From Azospirillaceae bacterium (GTDB lineage: Bacteria; Pseudomonadota; Alphaproteobacteria; Azospirillales; Azospirillaceae): a DNA stretch of 47,931 nucleotides. The DNA lies in assembly GCA_035645145.1 (NCBI GenBank), contig DASQNC010000009.1, positions 1 to 47,931 of the forward strand, written 5' to 3'. Of the stretch, positions 1 through 8,404 are shown one piece after another; position 1 is the first letter of the stretch; the number at the start of each line of letters is the position of its first letter. Below the pieces are notes generated by a model. The model had not been told where the DNA came from and did not search any database. It was given only the letters and a program-made list of their open reading frames with translations. The position numbers were made by a program, and so were the translations under genes.

Positions 1-159
1 CATGTGGAACTGCTTGGCGACATCCGCCGGCACCGTCTCCGGCACCCGCTTGACCACCACCTCGGTGCCGGGCACCTGGCGCGCCCCTTCGGCCACCGCA
101 CCCGCCATCGTCTCGATATGGCCGTAGCTGGAATAGTAGAGGACGAGTACCTTTGCCAT
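1..159 (-). CDS. wrbA: NAD(P)H:quinone oxidoreductase WrbA, 5' part only
   Basis: The first 53 codons lie in the window and the rest runs off the left edge. The N-terminus reads [19 protein letters not shown], the start of the WrbA flavodoxin-like fold, in which the SSYGHIETM loop binds the FMN phosphate. WrbA proteins are tetrameric FMN enzymes of the cytoplasm that reduce quinones by two electrons and so protect against redox cycling. The gene is divergent from the LysR-family gene at 326, across about 166 bp. Such an arrangement often means the regulator controls the quinone reductase, but no operator is proven here. The family call is secure; only the truncated extent limits confidence. 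Confidence 0.93.
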   Translation of the reverse strand, partial: MAKVLVLYYSSYGHIETMAGAVAEGARQVPGTEVVVKRVPETVPADVAKQFHM

Positions 160-325
160 AATTCCTTGCCCCGTCTACGTTCCGGACGGCCGCACGGCCC
201 GCCCGTCACCTGGAAACAGCGGGGAGCGAATTGCACAGCCCGCCTACCTCCGGGAAGTAGTGCGGCAGTGGGGTTTCGCGAACCCGTCTCGGCAGAACCA
301 CATCGTTCCAGCACACGCAACAATC

Positions 326-1267
326 ATGGACCGCCTCGATGACATGATCGCGTTCATCCGCGTGGTGGAGGCGAAGAGCTTCACCGCCGCGGCGGAGCGC
401 CTCCAGCTCTCCAAGTCGGTGGTGAGCCGCCGGCTGTCGGACCTTGAGGAGCGGCTGGGCGCGCGCCTTCTGAACCGCACCACCCGCAGCCTCAGCCTGA
501 CCCCTGCCGGACAGGCCTTCTACGAGCGCGCCCGTGCGATCGTGTCGGCGGTCGAGGACGCCGAACAGACCGTTGCCGAGTTGAACCGCGAGCCGCGCGG
601 CCTGCTGCGGGTGAACGGCCCGATGAGCTTCGGCTTGCTCCATTTGGCCGCGGCCGTCTCCGAGTTCATGAAGCGCCACCCGGCCATCGAGTTGGAATTG
701 GAGCTGACCGACCGCTACGTCGACGTGGTGGAGGAAGGTTGGGACGTCGCAATCCGGATCGGCCGCCTGCCCAACAGTTCGCTGATCGCACGGCGCCTTG
801 CGCCCTCGCGCCGGATCGTCTGCGCCAGCCCCGCCTATCTGGAGCGCCATGGGCGGCCGGAACACCCCGACGATTTGGCCCGCCATGAATGCCTGCTCTA
901 CACCGGCATTCCCACCACCGGCCAGTGGCCGTTCCTGATTGACGGCGAACTCCGGATGGTCCGGGTGCGGGGGCGCATGCGGGTGAACAACGCCGACGTG
1001 CTGGCCCAGGCCGCGCTGGCCGGTCTCGGCATCGCCGCCCTGCCCACGTTCATGATCCACGAGGATCTGGCCGCCGGGCGTCTGGTGCCGATCCTGGAGA
1101 GGCAAATGGCGCAGGACGCGGCCGTCCACGCCGTTTGGCCACACCACCGGCACCTCTCGCCCAAGGTGCGCGCCCTGGTGGACTTCCTGGCCGACCGGTT
1201 CGGGCCGGAACCCTATTGGGATGCCCCGCTGCGGGACAAGGGGCTGGTGCAGCCGGCCGCTCCCTGA
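326..1267 (+). CDS. LysR-family transcriptional regulator
   Basis: A 313-aa protein with an N-terminal winged helix-turn-helix (about residues 1-60, with SFTAAAERLQLSKSVVSRRL) and a C-terminal periplasmic-binding-protein-like effector domain (about 90-300). I chose the ATG at 326 because MDRLDDMIAFIRVVEAKSF is the usual LysR N-terminus; an in-frame ATG at 260 would add 22 unrelated residues. No good Shine-Dalgarno is visible in front of 326. The effector-domain wording (DVVEEGWDVAIRIGRLPNSS) is that of the DsdC/CrgA-like subgroup that often sits beside oxidoreductase genes. It is divergent from wrbA, which makes wrbA the likely target. The inducer is unknown. Confidence 0.9.
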   Translation: MDRLDDMIAFIRVVEAKSFTAAAERLQLSKSVVSRRLSDLEERLGARLLNRTTRSLSLTPAGQAFYERARAIVSAVEDAEQTVAELNREPRGLLRVNGPMSFGLLHLAAAVSEFMKRHPAIELELELTDRYVDVVEEGWDVAIRIGRLPNSSLIARRLAPSRRIVCASPAYLERHGRPEHPDDLARHECLLYTGIPTTGQWPFLIDGELRMVRVRGRMRVNNADVLAQAALAGLGIAALPTFMIHEDLAAGRLVPILERQMAQDAAVHAVWPHHRHLSPKVRALVDFLADRFGPEPYWDAPLRDKGLVQPAAP

Positions 1268-1268
1268 G

Positions 1269-1293
1269 CGCCCGCCGGCCGGGCCGGCGGGCG
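1269..1293. terminator. GC hairpin between convergent genes
   Basis: A perfect 11-bp inverted repeat (1269-1279 with 1283-1293, arm CGCCCGCCGGC, 3-nt loop) fills the 30-bp gap between the stop of the LysR gene and the stop of the SDR gene. It has no T tract on either side, so it is a probable bidirectional transcription barrier rather than a textbook intrinsic terminator. Confidence 0.55.
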
Positions 1294-1297
1294 GACG

Positions 1298-2020
1298 TCA
1301 CAACGGCACCCGGCCGATGCTGGCGCCGCCATCCACGAACAGGGTCTGTCCGGTGATCCATCCGGCCTCGTCCGACAAGAGGAAGCCGACGGCGGCCGCG
1401 ACCTCGTCGGGCCCGCCGAAGCGTCCCATGGGCACCATGGACAGATAGGCGCGCTCGCCTTCGCTGCCGGGTGGATTGTTGGTCCGGAACAGCTCGGTCG
1501 CCACCGGACCGGGGGCGATGGCATTGACCGTGATGCCCTCGCGCGCCAGTTCCAGCGCCCATGTGCGCGTAAAGCCCACCAGGGCCGCCTTGGCGCCGCC
1601 GTACGCGGTGCGGCCGGGCACCCCCAGCACGGTCAGGCTGGAGATGTTGACGATGCGTCCGCGGCCGGCCCGGCGCATGGCCGGAAGGGCCGCCTGGGCG
1701 CACTGCACGGCCGGGCGCAGGTTCAGGTCCAGGACGGCGGCGAAGTCGGCGAGATCCACCTGGTCGAGCCTTTGCGGCCGGACCAGACCGACATTGTTCA
1801 CCACCTCCGTCACCTCGTGCCGCGCGACGATGTCGGCCAGCGCCCGGCGCGCCGCCTCGGGATCGGCCAGGTCGACGGCCACGAACTCGCCGGGGAAGCC
1901 GTCCTTGGGATCGGTACGGGCAAGGCCGACGACGGTGCGTCCGCGGGCGGCCATACGGTCGGCCACGGCGCGCCCGATCCCCTTGCTGGCGCCGGTGATC
2001 AGGGTTGCGGTGCTTGGCAT
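1298..2020 (-). CDS. SDR-family oxidoreductase
   Basis: A 240-aa classical short-chain dehydrogenase/reductase. The cofactor motif TGASKGIG is at residues 9-16, NNVG at 75-78, the catalytic Ser near 128 (NISS) and the YxxxK pair at Tyr140 and Lys144. The C-terminal GWITGQTLFVDGG is the usual SDR end. I chose the start at 2020 (MPSTATLITGASK); a longer in-frame start at 2113 would add 31 Arg-rich residues ahead of the Rossmann strand. The wording after the fingerprint (R32, T33 after VVGLA) suggests NADP(H), but this is inference. The substrate cannot be told from sequence. It is convergent with the LysR gene and divergent from the antiporter gene at 2137. Confidence 0.9.
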   Translation of the reverse strand: MPSTATLITGASKGIGRAVADRMAARGRTVVGLARTDPKDGFPGEFVAVDLADPEAARRALADIVARHEVTEVVNNVGLVRPQRLDQVDLADFAAVLDLNLRPAVQCAQAALPAMRRAGRGRIVNISSLTVLGVPGRTAYGGAKAALVGFTRTWALELAREGITVNAIAPGPVATELFRTNNPPGSEGERAYLSMVPMGRFGGPDEVAAAVGFLLSDEAGWITGQTLFVDGGASIGRVPL

Positions 2021-2136
2021 CGGGCGGTCCCTCCATTGTCCGGACCCACGGCCCCGGCTTGCTTGCCGCCGGGTGCCGACGGGGTTAGGGTCGGACCGGA
2101 GAGGCAAGCGCAAGGTGGGCAGCGGGCCAACCTGGA

Positions 2137-4680
2137 ATGGAACAGATCCTGAGCCCGCTTGTCGGCATGGTCGGCCTGTTGGTGGTCATCGGTTTCCTGC
2201 CCCCGATCGCCGCGCGGCTCGCCCTGCCCTCCACGGTGCTGCTGGCCGCAGCGGGCGCCGGCCTGGGCATAGCCAGCCATGCGTTGCGCGCGGTCGATGG
2301 AATGGGGCCGGCCGGCGACTTCCTGCAGGCGCTGCGCGGCATGGAGATGCCGGCGGAAGGCATCCTCTACCTGTTCCTGCCGATCCTGCTGTTCGAAACC
2401 GCACTGGCCGTGGACGTGCGGCGGCTGATGGACGACATCGCGCCGATCCTGCTGATGGCGATCGTGGCCGTCCTGGTCTGCACCCTGTTCATCGGCTTTG
2501 CGCTGGCGCCGTTCAGCAAGGTCGGACTGGTCGCCTGCCTGATGCTGGGTGCGATCCTGGCCACCACCGATCCCGGTGCGGTGATCGGGATCTTCCGCGA
2601 CCTGGGCGCCCCCCGCCGGCTCAGCCTGCTGGTCGAAGGGGAAAGCCTGCTGAACGACGCGGCCGCCATCGCCACGTTCGGCCTGCTTTTGACCATCCTG
2701 TCCCGCAATGTCGAGCCGGACTTCGCCCATTTGGCCGTGGACCTCGCGATGGAGTTCGTGGGCGGGATCCTGATCGGCTGGGCACTGGCCCGCGCGACCG
2801 TCCTGATCATCCCGCTGCTGCGCGACATCGCGCCCGCCGAGGTGACCATCACCGTTGCACTTGCCTATCTGGCCTTCATCATCGGCCAAGCCTATGCCGG
2901 CGTGTCGGGCGTGGTGGCCGTGGTGACGGCCGCGCTGGTCATCGGGTCGACGGGCCGGACCCATTTCTCGGCCGCAAGCTGGAACGGCCTCAAGCATGTG
3001 TGGGAGCAGTTGGGCTTCTGGGGCAGTTCGCTGCTGTTCGTGATGGCGGGCATGGTGGTGCCCCCGGTCCTGATGGACGTGTCGCTGGCGGACCTGGGCC
3101 GCCTGGGCGTGGTGATCGTGGCGGCGCTTCTGGCCCGCGCGGTGGTGTTGTACGGCATGCTTCCGCTGCTCAGCATGGCCGGGCTAGCCGAGCGGGTGAG
3201 CCCGGCGTTCAGCCTGGTGATGCTATGGGGCGGCCTGCGCGGGGCGGTGTCGGTGGCGCTGGCCCTGGCCGTCACGGAGAACAAGGCGGTGCCGGCGGAC
3301 GTCCAGCGGTTCGTGGCGGTGCTCGCCACCGGCTACGTGCTGTTCACCCTGCTGGTGCAGGGAACCACGCTGCGGCCACTGATGCACCTGTTGAAGCTGG
3401 ACCGCCTGCCGCCGGAGGAGCAGGCCCTGCGCAACCGCGTCCTGGCCTTGTCCCTGACGGAGATCCGAGACTCACTGGTCGCACTCGCGCGCGACTACCG
3501 GCTGGCCCCCTCCCAGGCGCAGACCGCGGCCGAATACTACGAACGCCGTTTGGCCGAAGCGGAGCGGGAATTGAATGCGGGCGACGCGCTGACGTCCGTC
3601 GACCGCCAAACGTTCGGGCTGGCGATCTTGGCGGCGCACGAACAGGAACTGGTCCTGAAGCGGTACGCGGACGGCCTGATCTCGCGCCACATGGTGCAGC
3701 GGGCGATGCTGGAGACGGGGCGTCTGGTGGACGCCGCGCGTGGCGGCGGTGCGCCCGCCTATGTTCGCGCCGCACGCCGCATCCTGGCCTATGGGCGCGC
3801 CTTCCGCGCCGCACTGTGGCTCCACAACCGCCTGGGCATCGACCGGCCGCTCGCCAACCTGCTGGCCCGCCGGTTCGAGCAGATGGTGCTGCAGCGGGCG
3901 GTCCTGCGCGACCTGCGCGACTTCGTGCGCGCCCGCATCGGCCAGGTTCTGGGAACCGAAACGGCCGAGGACCTGGGCCGCCTGATCGAGACCCGCATCG
4001 CGGCCGTCGAGCAGCAGTTCGAGGCGTTCAAGCTGCAATACCCCGACTACGCGAACGAGTTGCAGCGCCGCTACATCGTCCGTCGTGCGATCCTGCGCGA
4101 GGTCGATGCGTACCGCGAGCTGTATGCCGACGGGGTGATCGGGCGCGAGGTGTTCGACAACCTGCAGCGCGATGCCATGCGGCTGGACCGCGAGCTGGCC
4201 AAGAGGCCGCAACTGGATCTCGGTCTCGACCGTGAGCAACTGGTCGCACGGGTGCCGATTTTCGCCGGCCTCCCGCCCGACCGGGTCAAGGCCATCGCCC
4301 GATTGCTCAGGCCCCGTCTGGCGATCCCCGGACAGGTGCAGGTCCGCCGCGGGAGCCATGGCGATTCCATGTGCTTCATCGGATCCGGGGCGGTGCAGGT
4401 GAACATTCCCGGCCGCGCCGAGCCGATCCGGCTGGGCAGCGGCGAATTCTTCGGCGAATTGGCCCTGCTGACCAAGCAGCCGCGAATGGCCGACGTCGTG
4501 GCGATCGCCTACTGCCAGCTCCTGTTCCTGGACGAACGGGATTTCGATCGCCTGCGGCGCACCGACCCGGACCTGAACGCCCACATCGAGGCGGTCGCCG
4601 CGGCCCGGCTTGGCAGTTGGGCCCAGGGAACGGCGGGCACCCCCGCAACCGCCACCGAGGCCGATCCGGCACCGGCCTGA
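2137..4680 (+). CDS. CPA1-family cation/proton antiporter with C-terminal cyclic-nucleotide-binding domain
   Basis: 847 aa. Residues 1 to about 430 hold some 12 membrane spans of an NhaP/NHE-type Na+/H+ exchanger, with the family signatures TTDPGA (143-148) and EGESLLNDA (168-176) carrying the Asn-Asp pair (N173, D174) of the ion site. A long cytoplasmic helical region follows (about 430-700), then a cNMP-binding fold (about 700-825). The phosphate-binding cassette there is intact: FFGELALL at about 770 and PRMADV with the cyclic-phosphate Arg near 784. The architecture resembles exchangers such as SpNHE/SOS1, in which a cytoplasmic ligand domain gates transport. It probably exports Na+ or K+ in exchange for H+ under cAMP or cGMP control. 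Binding and ion choice are inferred. Confidence 0.9.
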   Translation: MEQILSPLVGMVGLLVVIGFLPPIAARLALPSTVLLAAAGAGLGIASHALRAVDGMGPAGDFLQALRGMEMPAEGILYLFLPILLFETALAVDVRRLMDDIAPILLMAIVAVLVCTLFIGFALAPFSKVGLVACLMLGAILATTDPGAVIGIFRDLGAPRRLSLLVEGESLLNDAAAIATFGLLLTILSRNVEPDFAHLAVDLAMEFVGGILIGWALARATVLIIPLLRDIAPAEVTITVALAYLAFIIGQAYAGVSGVVAVVTAALVIGSTGRTHFSAASWNGLKHVWEQLGFWGSSLLFVMAGMVVPPVLMDVSLADLGRLGVVIVAALLARAVVLYGMLPLLSMAGLAERVSPAFSLVMLWGGLRGAVSVALALAVTENKAVPADVQRFVAVLATGYVLFTLLVQGTTLRPLMHLLKLDRLPPEEQALRNRVLALSLTEIRDSLVALARDYRLAPSQAQTAAEYYERRLAEAERELNAGDALTSVDRQTFGLAILAAHEQELVLKRYADGLISRHMVQRAMLETGRLVDAARGGGAPAYVRAARRILAYGRAFRAALWLHNRLGIDRPLANLLARRFEQMVLQRAVLRDLRDFVRARIGQVLGTETAEDLGRLIETRIAAVEQQFEAFKLQYPDYANELQRRYIVRRAILREVDAYRELYADGVIGREVFDNLQRDAMRLDRELAKRPQLDLGLDREQLVARVPIFAGLPPDRVKAIARLLRPRLAIPGQVQVRRGSHGDSMCFIGSGAVQVNIPGRAEPIRLGSGEFFGELALLTKQPRMADVVAIAYCQLLFLDERDFDRLRRTDPDLNAHIEAVAAARLGSWAQGTAGTPATATEADPAPA

Positions 4681-4753
4681 AGCGGACGCCGCCAAGTGCG
4701 TTGGTGCAAGGTACGTTGGGTGGAGACCGGGCGCGGGACGACGCCGGTGGGTC

Positions 4754-5293
4754 TCAGCAATCGTCCCGGACCACGATCTCGGGCAGGGCGCGCGCCAGGT
4801 GCAGCAGCACGTCGTCGGGTTCCTCGATCTCGCCGGCCGCCCGGCGGAGCGCCGTCAGCTCGACACGGCGGGGCACACCGGGGCAGCCAGCCTCGCGCAA
4901 CAGTCGGATGACCGTCGCACGGGCCTGTTGGTAGGACTGGATGCCGGCCGGAGCCTCCCACGGCTTCCGCACGCCCGACGTCCCCCTTTGCTCGATCACA
5001 AGGATCGCAACCTGGTGATTGGTCAGCCAATCGACCACGCCAATTTCCCCGAACGCCTCGTCGATGATGCGTTCGGCCCTCGCCCGGTCCAGCCCGTCCA
5101 GGCCGAATCGGTACAGTGACACAGGCGACGGCGTCAGCCGGAGCAGGCCCAGCGTCCGGGCAAGCCCGCCGTGCGCGGGCATTTCCACGGTTCCGATATC
5201 GCCATCACCGAGGTCGTATGCGTGGGCGCTTTGGCAGGTCATCGTCGCGGGGGAAAACGGCAGCCGGACAACCCGGCCAGTCCCCGCGAGCAT
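4754..5293 (-). CDS. hypothetical protein downstream of the histidine kinase gene
   Basis: A 179-aa protein I do not recognise. It has no signal peptide, membrane span or known motif. The predicted fold alternates strands and helices, with strands around LYRFGL and QVAILVIEQ and a helix-rich C-terminal third ending in a run of acidic and hydrophobic residues. It lies 23 bp downstream of the histidine kinase stop on the same strand, so it is probably co-transcribed with the two-component system. The start is uncertain: the ATG at 5293 has no clear Shine-Dalgarno, and an ATG at 5241 (MTCQSAHAYDL) is the alternative. The coding call rests on an uninterrupted reading frame with GC-rich third positions and the operon position. 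Confidence 0.6.
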   Translation of the reverse strand: MLAGTGRVVRLPFSPATMTCQSAHAYDLGDGDIGTVEMPAHGGLARTLGLLRLTPSPVSLYRFGLDGLDRARAERIIDEAFGEIGVVDWLTNHQVAILVIEQRGTSGVRKPWEAPAGIQSYQQARATVIRLLREAGCPGVPRRVELTALRRAAGEIEEPDDVLLHLARALPEIVVRDDC

Positions 5294-5316
5294 AAAGTCG
5301 AATATTTGAAAAAGCC

Positions 5317-6840
5317 TTACCGGGCCATACTGCGTGCTTCGGCCAGGGGGAGCACAACCTCTACGGCCAAGCCCCCCGTCGGGCGGTTGCGGGCGGTCAC
5401 CTGCCCTCCCACCGCGCCGACATTGCGGCGGACGATCCACAGGCCGATACCGAAATGCGGCGCATCGTTTTCCGCACTTCCGCTGCGCTGGGAGAAATAG
5501 CGCTCGAAGATCTTGTCCAGATGGTGCGGGGGTACGCCGGGCCCTTCGTCCTCCACCCGCAGGACGGCGCGGTCCCCCTGCCGCCCCAGGCGGACCATGA
5601 CCGTTCCGCCGGGCGGCGAGAAACCGGCCGCGTTCTCGAGCAGGTTCTCCAGCACGGTTTCCAGGAGCTCGTCGGCCGCCCGGACCGGCAGCGATTGGGG
5701 AAGCTGTGCCTCCAGCCGGGCGCCGCGCCCGGCCAGAACCGCGGCATAGCCTTCGAGCACCTGGCGGGTCACGGCCGCGGCGTCCACGACCTTGATCGGA
5801 ACGGACAGCAGGTCGGCCGCCTCCTCGTCCAGCTTGCGCGCGTAGGAGACCAGGCCATCGAGCCGGTCCACCGACCGCTCGATCATGTCCATGGCCCGCT
5901 GGCCACGCTTGTCCCCGGTGGGAACGATCCGCTTCAGCGGCTCCAGGGATTGGCGGATGACCGCGATCGGTGTCTTCAACGCATGGGCGTTGTCCTCGGC
6001 CGCGCGGCGGATGCTGTCGGCGGACGCCCGCAGCGTCGCCACCAGCCGGTCGAAATCCTCGGCCACGCTTTCGAGTTCCGGCACCGTGTTCCGGTCGGCG
6101 AAGGACGCCTCGCCCGGCCCGGCGGTCGCAATCCGCCGCGCCAGTTCGCCGAACCGGTGCAGACTGCGCCAAATACCGGCGATCACGGCCAGCACGATGG
6201 CGGCCATCGCCAGGTAGATCAGTGCCGCCGCCTGCACCTCGGGCTTGCGCCAGTAGGGCTGGCCGATCGAGGTGTCCAGATAGCCCGGGGCCGCGTGCGC
6301 GGTCACCAGCGCCCAGCACCCGTAGCGGGTATTGACCGGCGTGATGGAGGTCAGGAGTTCCTGCCCGCCGCCGGTGCGGGGAATGCGCAGCGCCAGCGGC
6401 TCGTTGCCGGCGCAGGTGCCGGCCAAACGGTCGAACACCCCCTGGTCGATCAACTGCTGGCGTTCCGCCTCGAGGTTCGCCACGGAAACCGTGGGGGCGG
6501 CCGCCACATAGAAGAAGCCGTCGGCCCGCGGCACCGAAACGGGACGCAGGAGGAGCTTCAGACCAAGATTCTGGTCCGCGAAGGGGGCCAGCTCCGCCCC
6601 CAGCCGCGGCAGCATTTCCGGCGTTGCGGCCTCGAGCACCGGGCGCAGGGCGCGGGCGATGATGCGCCCCTGCTGCACCGCGCTCTCCTGCAGCAGTTCC
6701 TGCTGCCGCAGGTCCGCTTCGCGGAACTGGCTGTAGACCAGGACCGGGACGGCCAGGAAGACGATGGCGACGACAATCAGACGTCCGGCGAGCGAGTTGA
6801 CCAGACGGACGACGACCGCGTCAGTCGGCAGCCTGATCAT
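5317..6840 (-). CDS. membrane sensor histidine kinase
   Basis: A 507-aa inner-membrane kinase. Span 1 is about residues 19-37, a periplasmic sensor follows (about 38-203), span 2 is 204-223, then a HAMP-like linker and HisKA with the phosphoacceptor His286 in AHALKTPIAVI. The ATPase domain has the N box (N399, N403 in ENLLENA), G1 box (DEGPGV, D431), F box (FERYF) and G2 (FGIGLWIV). I chose the start at 6840 (MIRLPTDAVV), which overlaps the end of the response-regulator gene by 20 bp, so the two proteins are probably made together. The periplasmic domain has Cys residues at 143 and 175 that could form a disulfide. The architecture resembles ChvG-type envelope sensors; the signal is unknown. 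Confidence 0.92.
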   Translation of the reverse strand: MIRLPTDAVVVRLVNSLAGRLIVVAIVFLAVPVLVYSQFREADLRQQELLQESAVQQGRIIARALRPVLEAATPEMLPRLGAELAPFADQNLGLKLLLRPVSVPRADGFFYVAAAPTVSVANLEAERQQLIDQGVFDRLAGTCAGNEPLALRIPRTGGGQELLTSITPVNTRYGCWALVTAHAAPGYLDTSIGQPYWRKPEVQAAALIYLAMAAIVLAVIAGIWRSLHRFGELARRIATAGPGEASFADRNTVPELESVAEDFDRLVATLRASADSIRRAAEDNAHALKTPIAVIRQSLEPLKRIVPTGDKRGQRAMDMIERSVDRLDGLVSYARKLDEEAADLLSVPIKVVDAAAVTRQVLEGYAAVLAGRGARLEAQLPQSLPVRAADELLETVLENLLENAAGFSPPGGTVMVRLGRQGDRAVLRVEDEGPGVPPHHLDKIFERYFSQRSGSAENDAPHFGIGLWIVRRNVGAVGGQVTARNRPTGGLAVEVVLPLAEARSMAR

Positions 6841-7621
6841 GACGGCCCGCTTCGTCGCCCCAGCGGTAGCCGAACCCGGCATAGTTCTCGATCCGATCGA
6901 AGTCGGGGTCGATGGCCCGGAACTTCTGGCGGATGCGCTTGATGAAGGCGCGGACATTGGCGCGGTACCCGGACGCGCCGTAGCCGGCGACGAACCCCTT
7001 GCCGTGCACCAGGTCATAAAGGTCCCGATACGAAACGTCCTCCTCCGGGCGCAGGGCCATTTCCTTCACGATGTTGAATTCGGTCAGGGTCAAATCGACC
7101 CGGACGCCGCGCCAGAAGGCCCGCGCCACGTCCAGACGCATTTCCAGCGGACCGATGCGCACGCTCGTCTGCGGCTCGCCCCCGCCGGCCGGCTCGACCT
7201 GCTCACCCTGCTCGCCCGGCTCGGGCGTGTCCCCGCCCTTGCGGCCGCTGAGGATCAGCTCCATGCGCTTGAGGACGATCGACAGGCTGCGCGACTTCTC
7301 GACGAAGTCCACCGCACCGCCGGCCAGCGCGGCCTCCTCGTACATCTCGTCCGACATGACGGTCAGGAAGATGACGGGAACGTCCACACCATTGGCGCGC
7401 AACTGCTTCAGGAGGTCGATGCCATCCATCGGTGGCATCCGCCAGTCCAGCAGCATGATGTCCGCCTGCCCGCCCTTGAGGAAGTACTCCAGCGCTGGCA
7501 TCGCGCGGTCGAATGAGAGGACGGAATACCCCTCGTCACCAAGATTGAGTTCGAGCGACTCCCGGAACAGGTCGTCGTCGTCGACCAGTGCGACGCGCAC
7601 GGGCTCAAGGTTGGGCAACAT
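6821..7621 (-). CDS. OmpR/ChvI-type response regulator
   Basis: 266 aa from the ATG at 7621 (MLPNLEPVRVALVDDDD), chosen because an AAGG Shine-Dalgarno sits just upstream; an ATG at 7678 would add 19 residues. The receiver domain (about 8-125) has the acidic pair D14/D15, phosphoacceptor D59 (LLDWRMP), T87 and K109. The conserved Lys is followed by Ser (VEKSRS), not the usual Pro. A winged-helix output domain (about 165-262) has TLTEFNIVKEMALRP and a recognition helix GYRANVRAFIKRIRQKF, ending IENYAGFGYRWG as in ChvI/OmpR proteins. Between the domains is an acidic Gly/Glu/Pro linker. It overlaps both neighbours, the lipoprotein gene by 17 bp and the kinase gene by 20 bp. Confidence 0.93.
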   Translation of the reverse strand: MLPNLEPVRVALVDDDDLFRESLELNLGDEGYSVLSFDRAMPALEYFLKGGQADIMLLDWRMPPMDGIDLLKQLRANGVDVPVIFLTVMSDEMYEEAALAGGAVDFVEKSRSLSIVLKRMELILSGRKGGDTPEPGEQGEQVEPAGGGEPQTSVRIGPLEMRLDVARAFWRGVRVDLTLTEFNIVKEMALRPEEDVSYRDLYDLVHGKGFVAGYGASGYRANVRAFIKRIRQKFRAIDPDFDRIENYAGFGYRWGDEAGRHDQAAD

Positions 7622-8174
7622 TCCAGCCTTGTGCGACGAGATCGGCGAAGCAACGGGGTGGTGGGGCATCGTGGGCATCGTCTTGACCGCTCATCTTGTA
7701 GGAGAGGGCGCGGAAGTCGCGGCTTGCGACATCCATGAAGAAGTACACGGTCAGCACGCAGCCGCGGCCTACGTAGCGCCAACGGAGCGCCGGCGGATCC
7801 TCCGCGGTGTCCGTGGGCCTGCCCAGGAGCTTCGCCGTCGCCTCGGGATCCAGGCCGACAAGGTCGGATGCCTGGACGTCCCCCCTGCCGGTCGGCTGGT
7901 CGGCCGGTCGGCTGGCGGGCGAGGTGTCGGTCTCCTCCACGGGCAGCGGGGCTGGGACAAGGGTTCCCGGGGTCCGGGATCCCGTCTCCGGAACGGCGGC
8001 CGCAACCTGCGGCTTGGTCCTGGGCCGGGGTGCGAACGGCGGTCGGGCGGGCCGAACCTCCTGCGCGGGGGCTGTTGCCGAAACCGCGGCCACCGTCGCC
8101 GGGGGAGCCCCGGTCTCGGCGCACGCGGCCAGCAATGCCAGCCCGGCGATCAATCCTGCCTTTGCAAACCGCAC
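7605..8174 (-). CDS. probable lipoprotein, first gene of the two-component operon
   Basis: 189 aa. A basic N-terminus (MRFAK) and hydrophobic stretch lead to a lipobox (LAAC, Cys18), so the mature protein should be a lipid-anchored envelope protein. A Pro/Ala/Thr-rich linker of about 80 residues follows. The C-terminal domain (about 105-189) starts DLVGLDPEATAKLLGRP, has a Trp/Arg-rich strand (ALRWRYVGRGCVLTVYFFMD) and ends with a Cys-containing helix. The C-terminal part looks like a small SmpA/BamE-like or 'LGxP' fold, but I cannot assign it firmly. Its last 17 bp overlap the response-regulator start, so it is translationally linked to the two-component pair and may modulate or report to the kinase (inference). 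Confidence 0.75.
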   Translation of the reverse strand: MRFAKAGLIAGLALLAACAETGAPPATVAAVSATAPAQEVRPARPPFAPRPRTKPQVAAAVPETGSRTPGTLVPAPLPVEETDTSPASRPADQPTGRGDVQASDLVGLDPEATAKLLGRPTDTAEDPPALRWRYVGRGCVLTVYFFMDVASRDFRALSYKMSGQDDAHDAPPPRCFADLVAQGWNVAQP

Positions 8175-8404
8175 GTGCGCGTCCCTCGTGTTCCGCGTCG
8201 GCGTGAGTAACCTTTAGACGCAGGAAGCCCGAAAATCATTAAGGGAACGTTAGCCAAACTTCACCTACTACTTTTGTGCAAGAGAAAACCTAGGAATACT
8301 GGAAGTTCCAACGGCACCCCCCGCCCATCGGGCATATAACCCCCTGGTTGTGAGATAGAAGAAAACAACTGCTTACAAGACATGGCTTGCCCCGTCCGGC
8401 GGCA
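8175..8404. other. intergenic region between divergent genes
   Basis: 230 bp of locally A/T-richer sequence (about 8225-8380) than the surroundings, lying between the lipoprotein and MFS genes. It should hold the promoters for both directions. I see no clear -35/-10 pair, hairpin or repeat. Confidence 0.5.

Noticed and set aside
206-1153. Long open frames antisense to the LysR, antiporter, pepN and GH31 genes.
   Set aside because: In GC-rich DNA, stop codons are rare in antisense frames; the translations have no domain content and the sense frames carry clear family motifs.
8225-8310. Possible EcfG promoter on the minus strand ahead of the lipoprotein gene (GGAAC-N16-TTTT).
   Set aside because: Only two of four -10 bases fit, and the spacing to the start is about 110 bp, so it could be chance.
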